DNA of 64,000 nt from an uncultured Eubacterium sp. (GTDB lineage Bacteria > Bacillota > Clostridia > Lachnospirales > Lachnospiraceae). The notes beneath the pieces were generated by a model. It was not told the origin of the DNA, did not search any database, and worked only from the letters and a program-made list of their open reading frames with translations. The stretch is from positions 65,147 through 129,146 of the forward strand of contig CAJTMV010000007.1 in assembly GCA_910577225.1 (NCBI GenBank). The letters are read 5' to 3'. A program made the translations under genes and the position numbers. Positions 27,354 through 35,708 of this stretch are shown here, one piece after another. How positions within the stretch are numbered: the first letter of the stretch is position 1; every line of letters starts with the position of its first letter.

Positions 27354-27592
27354 GCTTTCAAAAACAAGGACATGAAAACCGTAGGTACTCTGTATGAATA
27401 CCAGAATAGAATATAGATGGCAAAAATAACATGGGCGCATTTATATTAGGCGCATGACCTAAGCAGGTCGTTAAAAGGCTTATTTTTTTATGCCCGGAAA
27501 GGGGGTTACAGCAAAAGGGCATGGCAGCAGTGCATTAAACTGCATGGTGCAGCTTTATAACAGAACATATTTCAGAAAAGGAGAAAAAGATT
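27354..27592 (+). other. Intergenic region with a second hairpin before the DUF5688-like gene
   Basis: No gene is supported here. GACC/GGTC and TAAGC/GCTTA can form alternative hairpins between about 27456 and 27482, followed by T7 (27483-27489), which could terminate or attenuate. GGCGCAT recurs twice nearby. The downstream gene's ribosome site AAAGGAG lies at the end of the region. Confidence 0.4.
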
Positions 27593-28543
27593 ATGAAGGG
27601 CAATTCAGAAAACAGAAGAAACAGCAGCATGGGGCGTGTCAGCACAGTAAGGGCATTTGCAGAAGTGGCTAGGAACTATGCAGAAGCCTGTTTTGGTGCA
27701 GGGGTACAGGTTTTTGTTCATGAAACCGTGAAGAATAACGGCGTTGTGCAGACGGGAATCTGCATCAAGGACGGCACGGGAGACATTGCGCCTGTCATTT
27801 ATCTGGACAGGTATTTTGAGGAATACTGCGCAGGGAAAGCAATGGATGGACTATGCAGGGACATTCTGGATGCGTATGCGGCTGGAAAGCCGTTTGATGG
27901 TTTTGATATATCGTCTGTTACGGATTTCCGGCGCGTGCAGGGGAGTATCTGCTTTAAGCTGGTAAATGCGGAAAGGAACCGGGAACTTTTGGCAGGTTCT
28001 CCCCACCTTCTGTTTCACGACCTTGCAGTAGTGTTTTATATCATTGCTGGCGGAAGTTTTAAAGAAGGCATCTCCACGATTGCCGTCAAAAAAGACATTC
28101 AGGATATGTGGGGCGTGGATGCCCGGACGATTTATGCTGCTGCTTTGCGGAATACAGGGCTGCTGCTAGGCTGCTCCGTCCAGTCCATGGCGGATGTGCT
28201 GAGAGAAATGGCGTCGGAAAAACTGGACGGTGGATGCAGCGCGGATGCGTCTTTTCCTATTTCAATGTATGTTGCAAGCAACAGCTATAAGTTCAATGGG
28301 GCAGCAGTGCTCCTTTATCCCGGGCTTCTGGAATGGTTTGCGGATAAGGCGGCTGATGATTTCTATATCCTGCCGTCATCCATCCATGAGGTGCTGTTCC
28401 TTCCGTGCAGTGCCGGATTTGAGCCGGATGAGGTCAGGAGCATTGTGCATGAGGTGAACCATGCAGAAGTGCTGCCGGAAGATTTTTTGTCAGATAATAT
28501 TTACCGTTACAGTAAGGCAGAAGGCCGTGTGGAAATCATTTAA
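27593..28543 (+). CDS. DUF5688-like protein
   Basis: A 316-residue soluble protein of the type frequent on mobile elements of gut Firmicutes. Family-like features are the GVQVFVHETVKNNGV start of the core, YLDRYFEEY, CFKLVNAERNRELLAGSPHL, HDLAVVFYI and the C-terminal PSSIHEVLFLP...VHEVN segment. The biochemical role of the family is unknown. The start follows AAAAGGAGAAAAAG. It precedes a small Cys-rich gene and the ArdC-like gene in the same direction. The assignment is from memory of the family pattern. Confidence 0.65.
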   Translation: MKGNSENRRNSSMGRVSTVRAFAEVARNYAEACFGAGVQVFVHETVKNNGVVQTGICIKDGTGDIAPVIYLDRYFEEYCAGKAMDGLCRDILDAYAAGKPFDGFDISSVTDFRRVQGSICFKLVNAERNRELLAGSPHLLFHDLAVVFYIIAGGSFKEGISTIAVKKDIQDMWGVDARTIYAAALRNTGLLLGCSVQSMADVLREMASEKLDGGCSADASFPISMYVASNSYKFNGAAVLLYPGLLEWFADKAADDFYILPSSIHEVLFLPCSAGFEPDEVRSIVHEVNHAEVLPEDFLSDNIYRYSKAEGRVEII

Positions 28544-28622
28544 TCCGCATGGCCTTATTTTTTTGCTCTTTCTGCCATGGCTGTATCAGAGGGATATTAC
28601 GGGAAAGGAGGTGGTTGTCTCT

Positions 28623-28799
28623 ATGGAATGTAAGATGCAGGGATGTCCTGTAACGCCGGAAATGCCGGGTGTGTGTGCCGGGTGTCTCCTGTACCTTGAC
28701 ACATGCCTGCCCGTTATTCAGGATGGGTGGCTGTCCGGTGCGGAGTGTGATGCGGACTACTGCCAGCACTGTCCGCATTATGAGGAATGTGGAAGATAG
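28623..28799 (+). CDS. Cys-rich 58-residue protein (probable zinc-binding)
   Basis: Ten cysteines in 58 residues, arranged as CKMQGC, CAGCLLYLDTC, then C-x5-C-x2-C and a final C near the end (DYCQHCPHYEECGR), which suggests two small zinc sites. ATG 28623 lies 10 bases after AAAGGAGG (28604-28611). The longer open frame to 28461 overlaps the upstream gene and lacks a ribosome site. Function unknown. Confidence 0.6.
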   Translation: MECKMQGCPVTPEMPGVCAGCLLYLDTCLPVIQDGWLSGAECDADYCQHCPHYEECGR

Positions 28800-28829
28800 A
28801 AAATATTATTATTATGGAGGTACATAGAA

Positions 28830-29711
28830 ATGGGAAAGAATCAGGAGAAAATAGAAGCGGCACTTGCACGCATTGACGAGGGGATGGAGAATATCAACAC
28901 AGATAAGGACTGGATGGAGTTTCTTACTTTCCAGAGTCGGTTTTATAGCTACAGCTTTCGGAATACAATGCTGATATACCGTCAGAAGCCGGGCGCAACA
29001 TTTGTTAAGGGATTCAAGGCATGGAACCAGCTTGGGAGATATGTGAAAAAGGGTGCAAAAGGAATCGCCATACTTGCTCCATGCATCAAGAAGGTGGAAG
29101 TGTTCAAAGAGCCAGAGAACAGGGCAGAGTACCATGAAAAAGAAGGCGAAAAGGAAATGAGGAAAGTAATCACGGGCTTCCGCATTGCCTATGTTTTTGA
29201 TATTTCAGACACGGACGGTTCTGACGGATGCCTGCCGGTACTGGTGAAAGGTCTGTCCGGTGATGGTGAACATGTAAAAGAAATATACGGTAAACTGAAA
29301 GAGTTCATCTCCACGGAGCATGAAGTGCTGGAAGTAGAGGGAACGGCATCCAAGGGCAGCTACAATCTGGAAACGGGGGTTATCTGTGTGCGGTCAGACG
29401 TGGGGCATTTGCAGAAGATAAAGACACTCATTCATGAATATGCACACAGCATAGATTTTGCCATGCATCCAGAGGAAGATATCAGCCGGAATAAACGGGA
29501 ACTCATTGCAGAGAGTACAGCTTTCGTTGTGTGTGAGAGGCTTGGACTCGATACCAGCAGTTACAGCATGAGTTATATCAAAAGCTGGCTGAAAGACAAG
29601 GAAGAGTTAAAAGCAGTTGCGGGCAGTGTGCAGAAAGTTGCTGCCAGAATCATTGACAGTCTGGCGGAATCCGGGGATTCTGCCTTTTCTTATCTGAAAG
29701 AGGAACCGTAA
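28830..29711 (+). CDS. ArdC-like antirestriction protein with zinc metallopeptidase domain
   Basis: A 293-residue protein with the ArdC two-domain plan. The N-terminal ssDNA-binding domain shows W..FL.FQSRFYSYSFRNTMLI, then GFKAWNQLGRYVKKGAKGIA. The C-terminal peptidase domain has HEYAH (202-206) and a downstream ELIAESTAFVV with the third ligand Glu. ArdC-family proteins protect incoming plasmid DNA from restriction during transfer. Its presence suggests the element moves between cells as DNA. ATG 28830 follows a GGAGG site. The gene is followed after 73 bases by the YqaJ gene. Confidence 0.85.
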   Translation: MGKNQEKIEAALARIDEGMENINTDKDWMEFLTFQSRFYSYSFRNTMLIYRQKPGATFVKGFKAWNQLGRYVKKGAKGIAILAPCIKKVEVFKEPENRAEYHEKEGEKEMRKVITGFRIAYVFDISDTDGSDGCLPVLVKGLSGDGEHVKEIYGKLKEFISTEHEVLEVEGTASKGSYNLETGVICVRSDVGHLQKIKTLIHEYAHSIDFAMHPEEDISRNKRELIAESTAFVVCERLGLDTSSYSMSYIKSWLKDKEELKAVAGSVQKVAARIIDSLAESGDSAFSYLKEEP

Positions 29712-29784
29712 GGAAAAGACTGGGGACGTGCATAAAAGGGCGGGATATGGTTCCTGCCTGTTTTGATTTATACAGGAGGATTAT

Positions 29785-30720
29785 ATGGGAGTCAATATTC
29801 TTGTTGAAACGGAAACATTGTCAAGGGAGGAATGGCTGCACTGCCGGAAGAGAGGAATAGGCGGAAGTGATGTGTCTGCCATACTGGGTATCAGCAGATG
29901 GAAGTCGGCAGTCGGCTTGTGGCTGGAAAAGACAGGGCAGGCAGATGATATCCCGGAAGAAAATGAAGCCGTGCAGTGGGGGAACATCATGGAGCCTGTC
30001 ATCCGCAAACATTTTTCGGAAGTCATGGGCAGGCCTGTAATGGAGGTCAGAGCCATATTGCAGCATTCGGAATATCCGTTCATGCTTGCGGATATAGATG
30101 GACTGACCGTAGATGATGAAGGGAATCCGGCGGTTCTTGAAGTCAAGACAGCCAGTGAGTATAAACGGAGCGAGTGGGAGAATGATATTCCAGTTTATTA
30201 CCAGACGCAGGTACAGCATTATCTTTGTGTGACAAATGCAGTGAAAGCATATGTTGCCGTCCTTATCGGCGGCAATTCTTTCCGTGTCTATGAAATGGAT
30301 GCGGATTTGGAAGTACATAAGATGCTCATAGCAGTAGAAAGGGAGTTCTGGTATAAGGTGCAGAACATGGTGCGGCCAGAGATTGACGGTTCGGATGCGT
30401 CAAGGGAACTGCTGGACAGGATTTACAAAGGGGACAGCAGTGAGAGGGCTGTTCTGCCGGGTGAAGCCATAGGATACATAGAGGAATATATTTCAGCTTC
30501 CGATGATGAAGAAGACGCAAAGGCAAGGAAGCAGGATGCGGCGAATCATATCAAGGATATTATGGGTGATTTCAATTCAGCGGAATGCCTTGGCTATACG
30601 GTCACATGGAAGCCCGTCAAATCAGAGCGGGTTGACGCAAAGGCTCTGAAAGCGGAAGAGCCGGAGATTTATGCAAAATACATAAAGACAGTTAACAGCA
30701 GAAGGTTTTCAATTAAATAA
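29785..30720 (+). CDS. YqaJ-family (lambda-type) exonuclease
   Basis: A 311-residue nuclease of the YqaJ/lambda exonuclease family, which resects double-stranded ends for recombination. Motifs are the N-terminal RKRGIGGSDVSAILGIS with its conserved Gly-Gly-Ser-Asp, MEPVIRKHFSE, LADIDG with a metal-binding Asp, and LEVKTA, the E-x-K catalytic motif, followed by YYTQVQHYL-like residues. It starts after GGAGG. The next gene, 25 bases on, is a likely single-strand annealing partner, matching phage Red-type pairs. Confidence 0.9.
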   Translation: MGVNILVETETLSREEWLHCRKRGIGGSDVSAILGISRWKSAVGLWLEKTGQADDIPEENEAVQWGNIMEPVIRKHFSEVMGRPVMEVRAILQHSEYPFMLADIDGLTVDDEGNPAVLEVKTASEYKRSEWENDIPVYYQTQVQHYLCVTNAVKAYVAVLIGGNSFRVYEMDADLEVHKMLIAVEREFWYKVQNMVRPEIDGSDASRELLDRIYKGDSSERAVLPGEAIGYIEEYISASDDEEDAKARKQDAANHIKDIMGDFNSAECLGYTVTWKPVKSERVDAKALKAEEPEIYAKYIKTVNSRRFSIK

Positions 30721-30745
30721 TTTTATTACTAAGGAGGAAAATATT

Positions 30746-31675
30746 ATGGGTACAAGACAGGTTGATTTAAAAGCACTTTTGGAGAGCAGAATGGAGAACA
30801 TTGAACCGGCAGAAGGTTCCAGAGCATCTATAGAAAGCGCAGAAATGCATATACCAAAGAACCTTATGTATGATGCTGAAAGCACTGTATTTAAGCCGGA
30901 AACGAAGCCTGTACTGTCAGAGGCAAAACAGGTGAGCGTTGAGGAAGCAAAGGCATTTGAAAATGAAATGGACAGGTTCATTAAAACAGCCCTTATTTCC
31001 GGCAGGGATTACGGAAAAGTGCCGTATGGGGACAAGCCGACGCTGTTCAAGTCCGGCGCAGAGAAGATACAGATATTCTTAGGGCTGATTGCGAGGGCTG
31101 AAATCGTAAACCGCATTGAGGATTACAATGCAGGATTCTTTTCATACGAAGCGAAAGTGTTCCTTATTGATTATAATGGCGTAGTCAGGGCAGAGGGGGT
31201 TGGAATCTGCAATACAAAAGAAGGGAAATATCTCAAGAGCAGCGGCTATGCAGTCATGAACACCGTCCTCAAGATGGCGAAGAAGCGTGCGCTGGTGGAT
31301 GCAGTCCTGAATGTTGCAGCCCTGTCAGCAAGATTCACACAGGACATGGAGGACGGCATGAGCCAGGAGCCGGATAAGGCAGCACAGCGGAAGCCAGCAG
31401 TGCAGAAGCCAGGAACAGCACAGCGGGAACCTGATGCGGCAAAGGCAGAAAAGCCGGCAGAAGCAAAACAGGAAAGGAAGAAGCCGAAAGGGCGGAGGGC
31501 ATCAAAAAAGCAGATGGAGAAGCTCGAACTTTTGATGCAGCAGTCCCATTCTTCTGCCAGCGCACTGAATAAATATGTGAAACGGGAATATGGTATTGAT
31601 GATTACACGATGGCAACATCAGCCATTGCATCCACGCTGATTCAGAAATTCGAGGATGCAGCACGGCAGGCATAA
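30746..31675 (+). CDS. Probable single-strand annealing or recombination protein
   Basis: A 309-residue protein. The core (about residues 70-205) has GRDYGKVPYGDKPTLFKSGA, EKIQIFLGL, GVGICNTKEGKYLKSSGYA and VLKMAKKRALVDAVLNVAAL, a pattern found beside YqaJ exonucleases in phages and elements. Residues about 210-255 are a Lys/Ala/Glu/Pro-rich linker, and the end (KKQMEKLELLMQQSHSSASA...) is a small helical domain. By gene order it is the annealing partner of the exonuclease. The fold is not certain from sequence alone; a Rad52/Red-beta-like role is inferred. Confidence 0.55.
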   Translation: MGTRQVDLKALLESRMENIEPAEGSRASIESAEMHIPKNLMYDAESTVFKPETKPVLSEAKQVSVEEAKAFENEMDRFIKTALISGRDYGKVPYGDKPTLFKSGAEKIQIFLGLIARAEIVNRIEDYNAGFFSYEAKVFLIDYNGVVRAEGVGICNTKEGKYLKSSGYAVMNTVLKMAKKRALVDAVLNVAALSARFTQDMEDGMSQEPDKAAQRKPAVQKPGTAQREPDAAKAEKPAEAKQERKKPKGRRASKKQMEKLELLMQQSHSSASALNKYVKREYGIDDYTMATSAIASTLIQKFEDAARQA

Positions 31676-31735
31676 AATATATATGGGGTGTCCGTACCGG
31701 GCATCCCTTTATTTCAGGAATGGAGGGAAGCGGAT

Positions 31736-32281
31736 ATGTCAGGATTATGCGATTTGGTTGAAATAGTGGAAAATAACATGGAATGCGTGGTTTTGAAGGT
31801 AAAGGAAAATGCCGGGATGGCACTTGTCTGTCTCGGATGCTTTGACGGGGATGAAACCATGATGCGGCTTACGAAAGGTGAGATAAATGCTTTTACCGTG
31901 TTCAGGAAAGGCAGGGAGCCGTTATCATGGGAATCCGGTGCAGAAGCCGGGATGCTGGAACAGATGCGCGGGAAGCTGATAAGCTGCTGTATTGCAGACG
32001 GCTTCGGAATTTACACAGGCGGAGACTTTATGCTGCGGAGGGCAGCGCTGGATATCAAGTCACGGGACAGCCTTCACGGACGGCAGGAGTCATACTGCCT
32101 TTCATGGTTCGATGATGGAGGGCTGGTATGTGTGGAACGGAATGAACGGTGTGTATTTTTGGAAGGGCTGGCAGAAGCAGAGGCGTATGTTGGAAAGATA
32201 ATCTATACAGAACATGAATCAGGCATATTCCATTCAGAAACAGGGTGCTGCTGCAAATGTATTTCAGGAAGGAGAAGATGA
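31736..32281 (+). CDS. Unknown element-borne protein (181 residues)
   Basis: A soluble protein with mixed alpha/beta character and no recognised family. ATG 31736 follows TGGAGGGAAG, whereas the frame upstream (to 31688) has no ribosome site. Its last 68 bases overlap the start of another small frame at 32214. It ends in a Cys-rich basic tail (GCCCKCISGRRR). The position after the recombination pair suggests a shared transcript. Confidence 0.55.
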   Translation: MSGLCDLVEIVENNMECVVLKVKENAGMALVCLGCFDGDETMMRLTKGEINAFTVFRKGREPLSWESGAEAGMLEQMRGKLISCCIADGFGIYTGGDFMLRRAALDIKSRDSLHGRQESYCLSWFDDGGLVCVERNERCVFLEGLAEAEAYVGKIIYTEHESGIFHSETGCCCKCISGRRR

Positions 32282-32417
32282 TTGCCCTGCTGAAAGGCAG
32301 TACGGAAAAATGGTGAATGCTGCCACTGGTTTTTCAGGGACAGCAGCAGTGAACTGTTTACTGGGGGCAGGGGCAGCTTTGACAGCCGGGTATTTGTTTA
32401 GCAGCCGGAAAAAGTAA
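32214..32417 (+). CDS. Possible small membrane protein (67 residues)
   Basis: Has one hydrophobic segment (AVNCLLGAGAALTAGYLF) and a basic end, overlapping the previous gene in another frame by 68 bases. The ribosome site is poor. The membrane segment lies outside the overlap, which slightly favours a real gene. The shadow-frame alternative is not excluded. Confidence 0.35.
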   Translation: MNQAYSIQKQGAAANVFQEGEDDCPAERQYGKMVNAATGFSGTAAVNCLLGAGAALTAGYLFSSRKK

Positions 32418-33142
32418 CCTGAAAGTGGATATGTAATACATGGAAGAGGTGTTTTTTCATTATTAATATATATCAAGATTACTGGTAATGTAACATTGAA
32501 AGTTTCCTCCGGAACGGGACAGAAGATTATCTGCCGGGTTTGTTCAGGATGAAACCTTGCAGTTCAGGGACAGTAAATAAGTCTATAAAGTTATTGTGTT
32601 TTTTTATGGATGAATGCTGAAAACGTTGATTTTAAAGGCTTTCTGGCTCCTTCACTCTTTACAACATCCCTGCTGCCTCTCCTTCGGTGATGGTTCATTC
32701 TGACATCTGATACTTGTCTGTTGCTGGTGTATTTCACACATCGGCAGAATTGTGTAAGGATACCAGCTTCTAGGTAATAAACAATCAGAAGCAAACTGTC
32801 TTTTATCCCCTTCGGGGTTATTATAGAGATTAGGATGTTTTATATCCTGTTACTTCCCTCCGGTATAATAAGATTATCAGCAGCCATTCATTCATCCATT
32901 TATCCATTTATGCTGTTCCCCCTTCGGGGTGGGTAAGAAACAGGCTTTATGATAATGCACCAAAAGATATACCGCCACTGCATTATCAATACAGTCTTCT
33001 GTATAAGACAGCCGGAACACGAATACTCTTATCTGCTATTGTAACTAGGCGGCGGTATAAGTTAATATAAATGGTAAGCACATACTTATACTATCTGATG
33101 GATTGTTACCGGCAGATAAAATAACTGAAAGGAGAAAGACTA
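32418..33142 (+). other. Repeat-rich non-coding region upstream of rep: candidate replication origin
   Basis: 725 bases without a supported gene. It holds an exact 10-bp inverted repeat TGATAATGCA (32950-32959) / TGCATTATCA (32979-32988), a 9-bp pair TATACCGCC (32968-32976) / GGCGGTATA (33051-33059), two CCCCTTCGGGG hairpins (near 32808 and 32931), and short tandem ATCCATTT copies near 32893-32910. Dense dyads directly before a probable Rep gene are what an origin, or an oriT, would look like. No single nick site can be identified. Confidence 0.5.
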
Positions 33143-34630
33143 TTGCATACTATAACATTAATGAAAATATTAAACTCTGCTGCATATTATAGCATACTTA
33201 ACAGCATACCTCATACTTTTATTAAGTATTCATCTGATTCCAAGAAATATGAGATAAGCAACGACCGCCTTCAGATAGATGAAGAAGATAAAAAGAATAT
33301 GCCTAAAGTATACCTGTACGATTTCATGCCTGACAAGAAAAAAGAGGAAGACAGCAGCAATTCCATTACATATTACATGTGTGAAATACTGGTGAACTGC
33401 GGCAGCTTATTCCATTTAGATTTAAACCGTTCTGTCCCTGCTGAGAGTATTTTTATATTTGGATTCAAGAGCGTCATCAGCCTTGTATGCAGGGCAATCC
33501 CTCAACTGAATGATAATTTTGACAGGATGGTGCTTTACAAGGGGCAGCAAGTATCAATCTGGACATTATTGGAGAATGAATATAAATCAGCTTATCCGGA
33601 AAAGCCGCTGCCTGACAAGCCCTTTATCCTGAAAGGTCTGGCGGAATCAGATAATGAAAGCGTACAGGAAACCATGCATAGACTGTTTGATTACCCACAG
33701 GTGTTTGCAAAGGCAGAATTAGAAACATATAAAATTATGGAGTGGTTTAACCATAACTATCCGCCAGAGTTCAAGTTAAAGAGGATAGATTACACATATG
33801 ATATGCATACCGATTATAAGAGTATATATCTGAAACTTATAGTCATGGGATATGGATTAAGCAGGAAGACAGCAAGTGATAAGGCTTACTATAAAGATAA
33901 TGAAGTCGTCAGCATCTATATTAAGCAGAAATCCTGCCGTATCAATATATATGATAAATTTGAACAGGTGAGTGAGAAGGACGGCACAGCGGGGGAAGAC
34001 AGCCCGGTAAACAAACTGCTCCGGTTTGAAGTACAGGTGGAAAAAGTTAAGATAATCAATGAGTTGAGGAAAAGGGGAAAAAACAGTTCAGGTAGAAATT
34101 TTATGTTTATATCAAATTTTATAAATAGAGAAACCGAATACCAAATACTTGAATATTATTTTAGGCAGATAATAGGACTGGGGCATTATTACACTTACAC
34201 GGCAGCAGTTGATATAGTCAATGCCAGCGGATATAAAGAAAGCATGAAAGCGAAGCTGTGTACAGTTTTGGAGCATGTGGCACGACGCCGGGGTGTAAGG
34301 AAATTCCTTGAATGTGTCAAAGATGGCAGCATTACGGATTGTGGGTCGGTGCAGACTGCAAAAGGATATTTGAAAAAACTGCATGGCATAGGGGTGAACT
34401 CTGTCACTATTTCAAGGGAAGAGCAGGCCAGAATGAAAGCTGTCAAACGTGAAACCGAACTGGAAATACCGCCGGAATTATTCAGATACCCACAGTACCA
34501 GTACGGTGTTGACTTTCTTCCTAATCCGTTGTGGAAACTAATATTTGATAAATTGTTATATGAAAGCAGTCAGAAAAATTATGGTGAAAGTAATCATACT
34601 GTAGATTTTACTGAACTGGCAAATTTTTAA
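33143..34630 (+). CDS. Probable replication initiation protein (Rep_trans-like)
   Basis: A 495-residue protein whose centre carries KRIDYTYD (213-220), SIYIKQKSCRINIYDK (257-272) and LLRFEVQVEKV (292-302). The sequence of an R-I-D strand, a Y-D-K motif and a R-F-E-V strand is the layout of rolling-circle initiators of the replication initiation factor (pT181/phage) type. No HUH motif is seen; the catalytic Tyr cannot be named. The start is TTG 33143, 8 bases after AAAGGAG; ATG 33161 is too far. It lies after an inverted-repeat-rich region and before a strong terminator. It could instead be a relaxase-like mobilisation protein. Confidence 0.6.
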   Translation: MHTITLMKILNSAAYYSILNSIPHTFIKYSSDSKKYEISNDRLQIDEEDKKNMPKVYLYDFMPDKKKEEDSSNSITYYMCEILVNCGSLFHLDLNRSVPAESIFIFGFKSVISLVCRAIPQLNDNFDRMVLYKGQQVSIWTLLENEYKSAYPEKPLPDKPFILKGLAESDNESVQETMHRLFDYPQVFAKAELETYKIMEWFNHNYPPEFKLKRIDYTYDMHTDYKSIYLKLIVMGYGLSRKTASDKAYYKDNEVVSIYIKQKSCRINIYDKFEQVSEKDGTAGEDSPVNKLLRFEVQVEKVKIINELRKRGKNSSGRNFMFISNFINRETEYQILEYYFRQIIGLGHYYTYTAAVDIVNASGYKESMKAKLCTVLEHVARRRGVRKFLECVKDGSITDCGSVQTAKGYLKKLHGIGVNSVTISREEQARMKAVKRETELEIPPELFRYPQYQYGVDFLPNPLWKLIFDKLLYESSQKNYGESNHTVDFTELANF

Positions 34631-34685
34631 ACTGGGTAATGAAGAAAAGTATGATGGATGATAATTACATATAAATTATTCATGG

Positions 34686-34716
34686 ACGCTGTCTCGGATT
34701 TGAGGCAGCGTTTTTT
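34686..34716 (+). terminator. Rho-independent terminator after rep
   Basis: ACGCTGTCTC pairs with GAGGCAGCGT (10 bp, one G-U) around GGATTT, followed by T6. Confidence 0.85.
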
Positions 34717-34744
34717 ATGTCCATTTGTTAAGGAGGATGAATAA

Positions 34745-35026
34745 ATGAGGGAATGGAGGACAAGAAGCCCGCCAGTGAAAAATGCAAGAATGCACATTAT
34801 TTTAACAGCTTATAAACTTATATATACAGGGAGGAGTAACATGAGCAGTGTGTATATGTACCGTAACAAATCGAAAGGTACAGAGACGGGCGATGAAGCA
34901 GATACAGGCAAGCAGATGCAGATAGTTTTTTTAAATCTGCTTTGTGAACAGAAGATATTAGAAGAAAATGCCTGTTCTGTTATTATGAATAAAATTATGG
35001 AAGGAGAAAAGTTTAATGGATGCTGA
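34745..35026 (+). CDS. Small unknown protein upstream of the recombinase module
   Basis: Two starts are possible: ATG 34745 (AAGGAGG 8 bases before, 93 residues) and ATG 34841 (GGGAGGAG before, 61 residues; MSSVYMYRNKSK...). Both have good ribosome sites, so two products or an inner start are possible. The C-terminal part (IVFLNLLCEQKILEENAC) is helical. It overlaps the next gene by 11 bases and so belongs to the recombinase operon. It could be a small accessory or directionality factor, but nothing in the sequence proves this. Confidence 0.55.
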   Translation: MREWRTRSPPVKNARMHIILTAYKLIYTGRSNMSSVYMYRNKSKGTETGDEADTGKQMQIVFLNLLCEQKILEENACSVIMNKIMEGEKFNGC

Positions 35027-35708
35027 AAAAGCTGCAATCTATCATTTTACGGACGGGTCAGAAGCCCGTCCGATTGTTGTCAGAAAAGAAATAAATCGGA
35101 TTATGGATTTTGCATGTAAAGCAGGGTTCCATGAGACAGATGTTTTCTTAGACACATCCTTACGGAAATGCAGACAGGTAAAACGGCAGGAATTTGAGGA
35201 AAAAATATCTTCGTATAAAGCACTGTTTTTAAAGGATTTCTACCATCTGCGTAAGAATACAGACATTTGCATGTCTGAACTTGTGCGTTTAAGCAGGGAA
35301 GGCATAAAAGTTTTTACTCTTGAAGACGGTGCATTCAAATTTATTGATGCCCCGTTTTCGCAAAATCTGAATGCCGCTGCATATTATTGCGGGCTGGGTA
35401 TTACAGAGCATTCGTCACAACTGCAATTTGATATCATGGACAGCTTCACAAAGAGGAAAACAGGATGGAGGCTGACAGGCTGGTATGCCGATTTAAAAGG
35501 CAATAAGACAGATGGAAACCAGAAAGAACTGGAAAGGCTTGTCAGGGAAATCGGCAGGCATGACATTGTTTTGGTACAGTCCTTTGGACACATCCACTGG
35601 AGGACAAGCAGATTCTGTAAAATACGACATCTGCTAAAAAAGGGCATTTACAGTATGCATGAAGAAATTTTTTTACCATATGAAGAGGGAGGAAAACAAG
35701 ATGAATAA
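35016..35708 (+). CDS. Tandem pseudo-resolvase protein coupled to the integrase
   Basis: A 230-residue protein that seems to hold two degenerate serine-resolvase catalytic folds. Domain 1 (about 22-105) reads DVFLDTSLRK, REFEEK-like helix, KALFLKDFYHLRKNTD, then REGIKVFTLEDG. Domain 2 (about 150-218) reads GWYADLKGNKTDGNQKELE, HDIVLVQSFGHIHWRT, then KKGIYSMHEE. Both parallel the resolvase order (Y.D..SG...R..., vv..ldRl.R, G..v....e), but the nucleophile Ser motif (YARVS) is absent. Its last 8 bases overlap the start of the large recombinase, so the two are made together. It may assist or direct recombination. Confidence 0.5.
   Translation: MDAEKAAIYHFTDGSEARPIVVRKEINRIMDFACKAGFHETDVFLDTSLRKCRQVKRQEFEEKISSYKALFLKDFYHLRKNTDICMSELVRLSREGIKVFTLEDGAFKFIDAPFSQNLNAAAYYCGLGITEHSSQLQFDIMDSFTKRKTGWRLTGWYADLKGNKTDGNQKELERLVREIGRHDIVLVQSFGHIHWRTSRFCKIRHLLKKGIYSMHEEIFLPYEEGGKQDE

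Noticed and set aside
27490..27672. 60-codon frame overlapping the DUF5688-like gene
   Set aside because: No ribosome site and it reads across the AAAGGAG site of the real gene in another frame.
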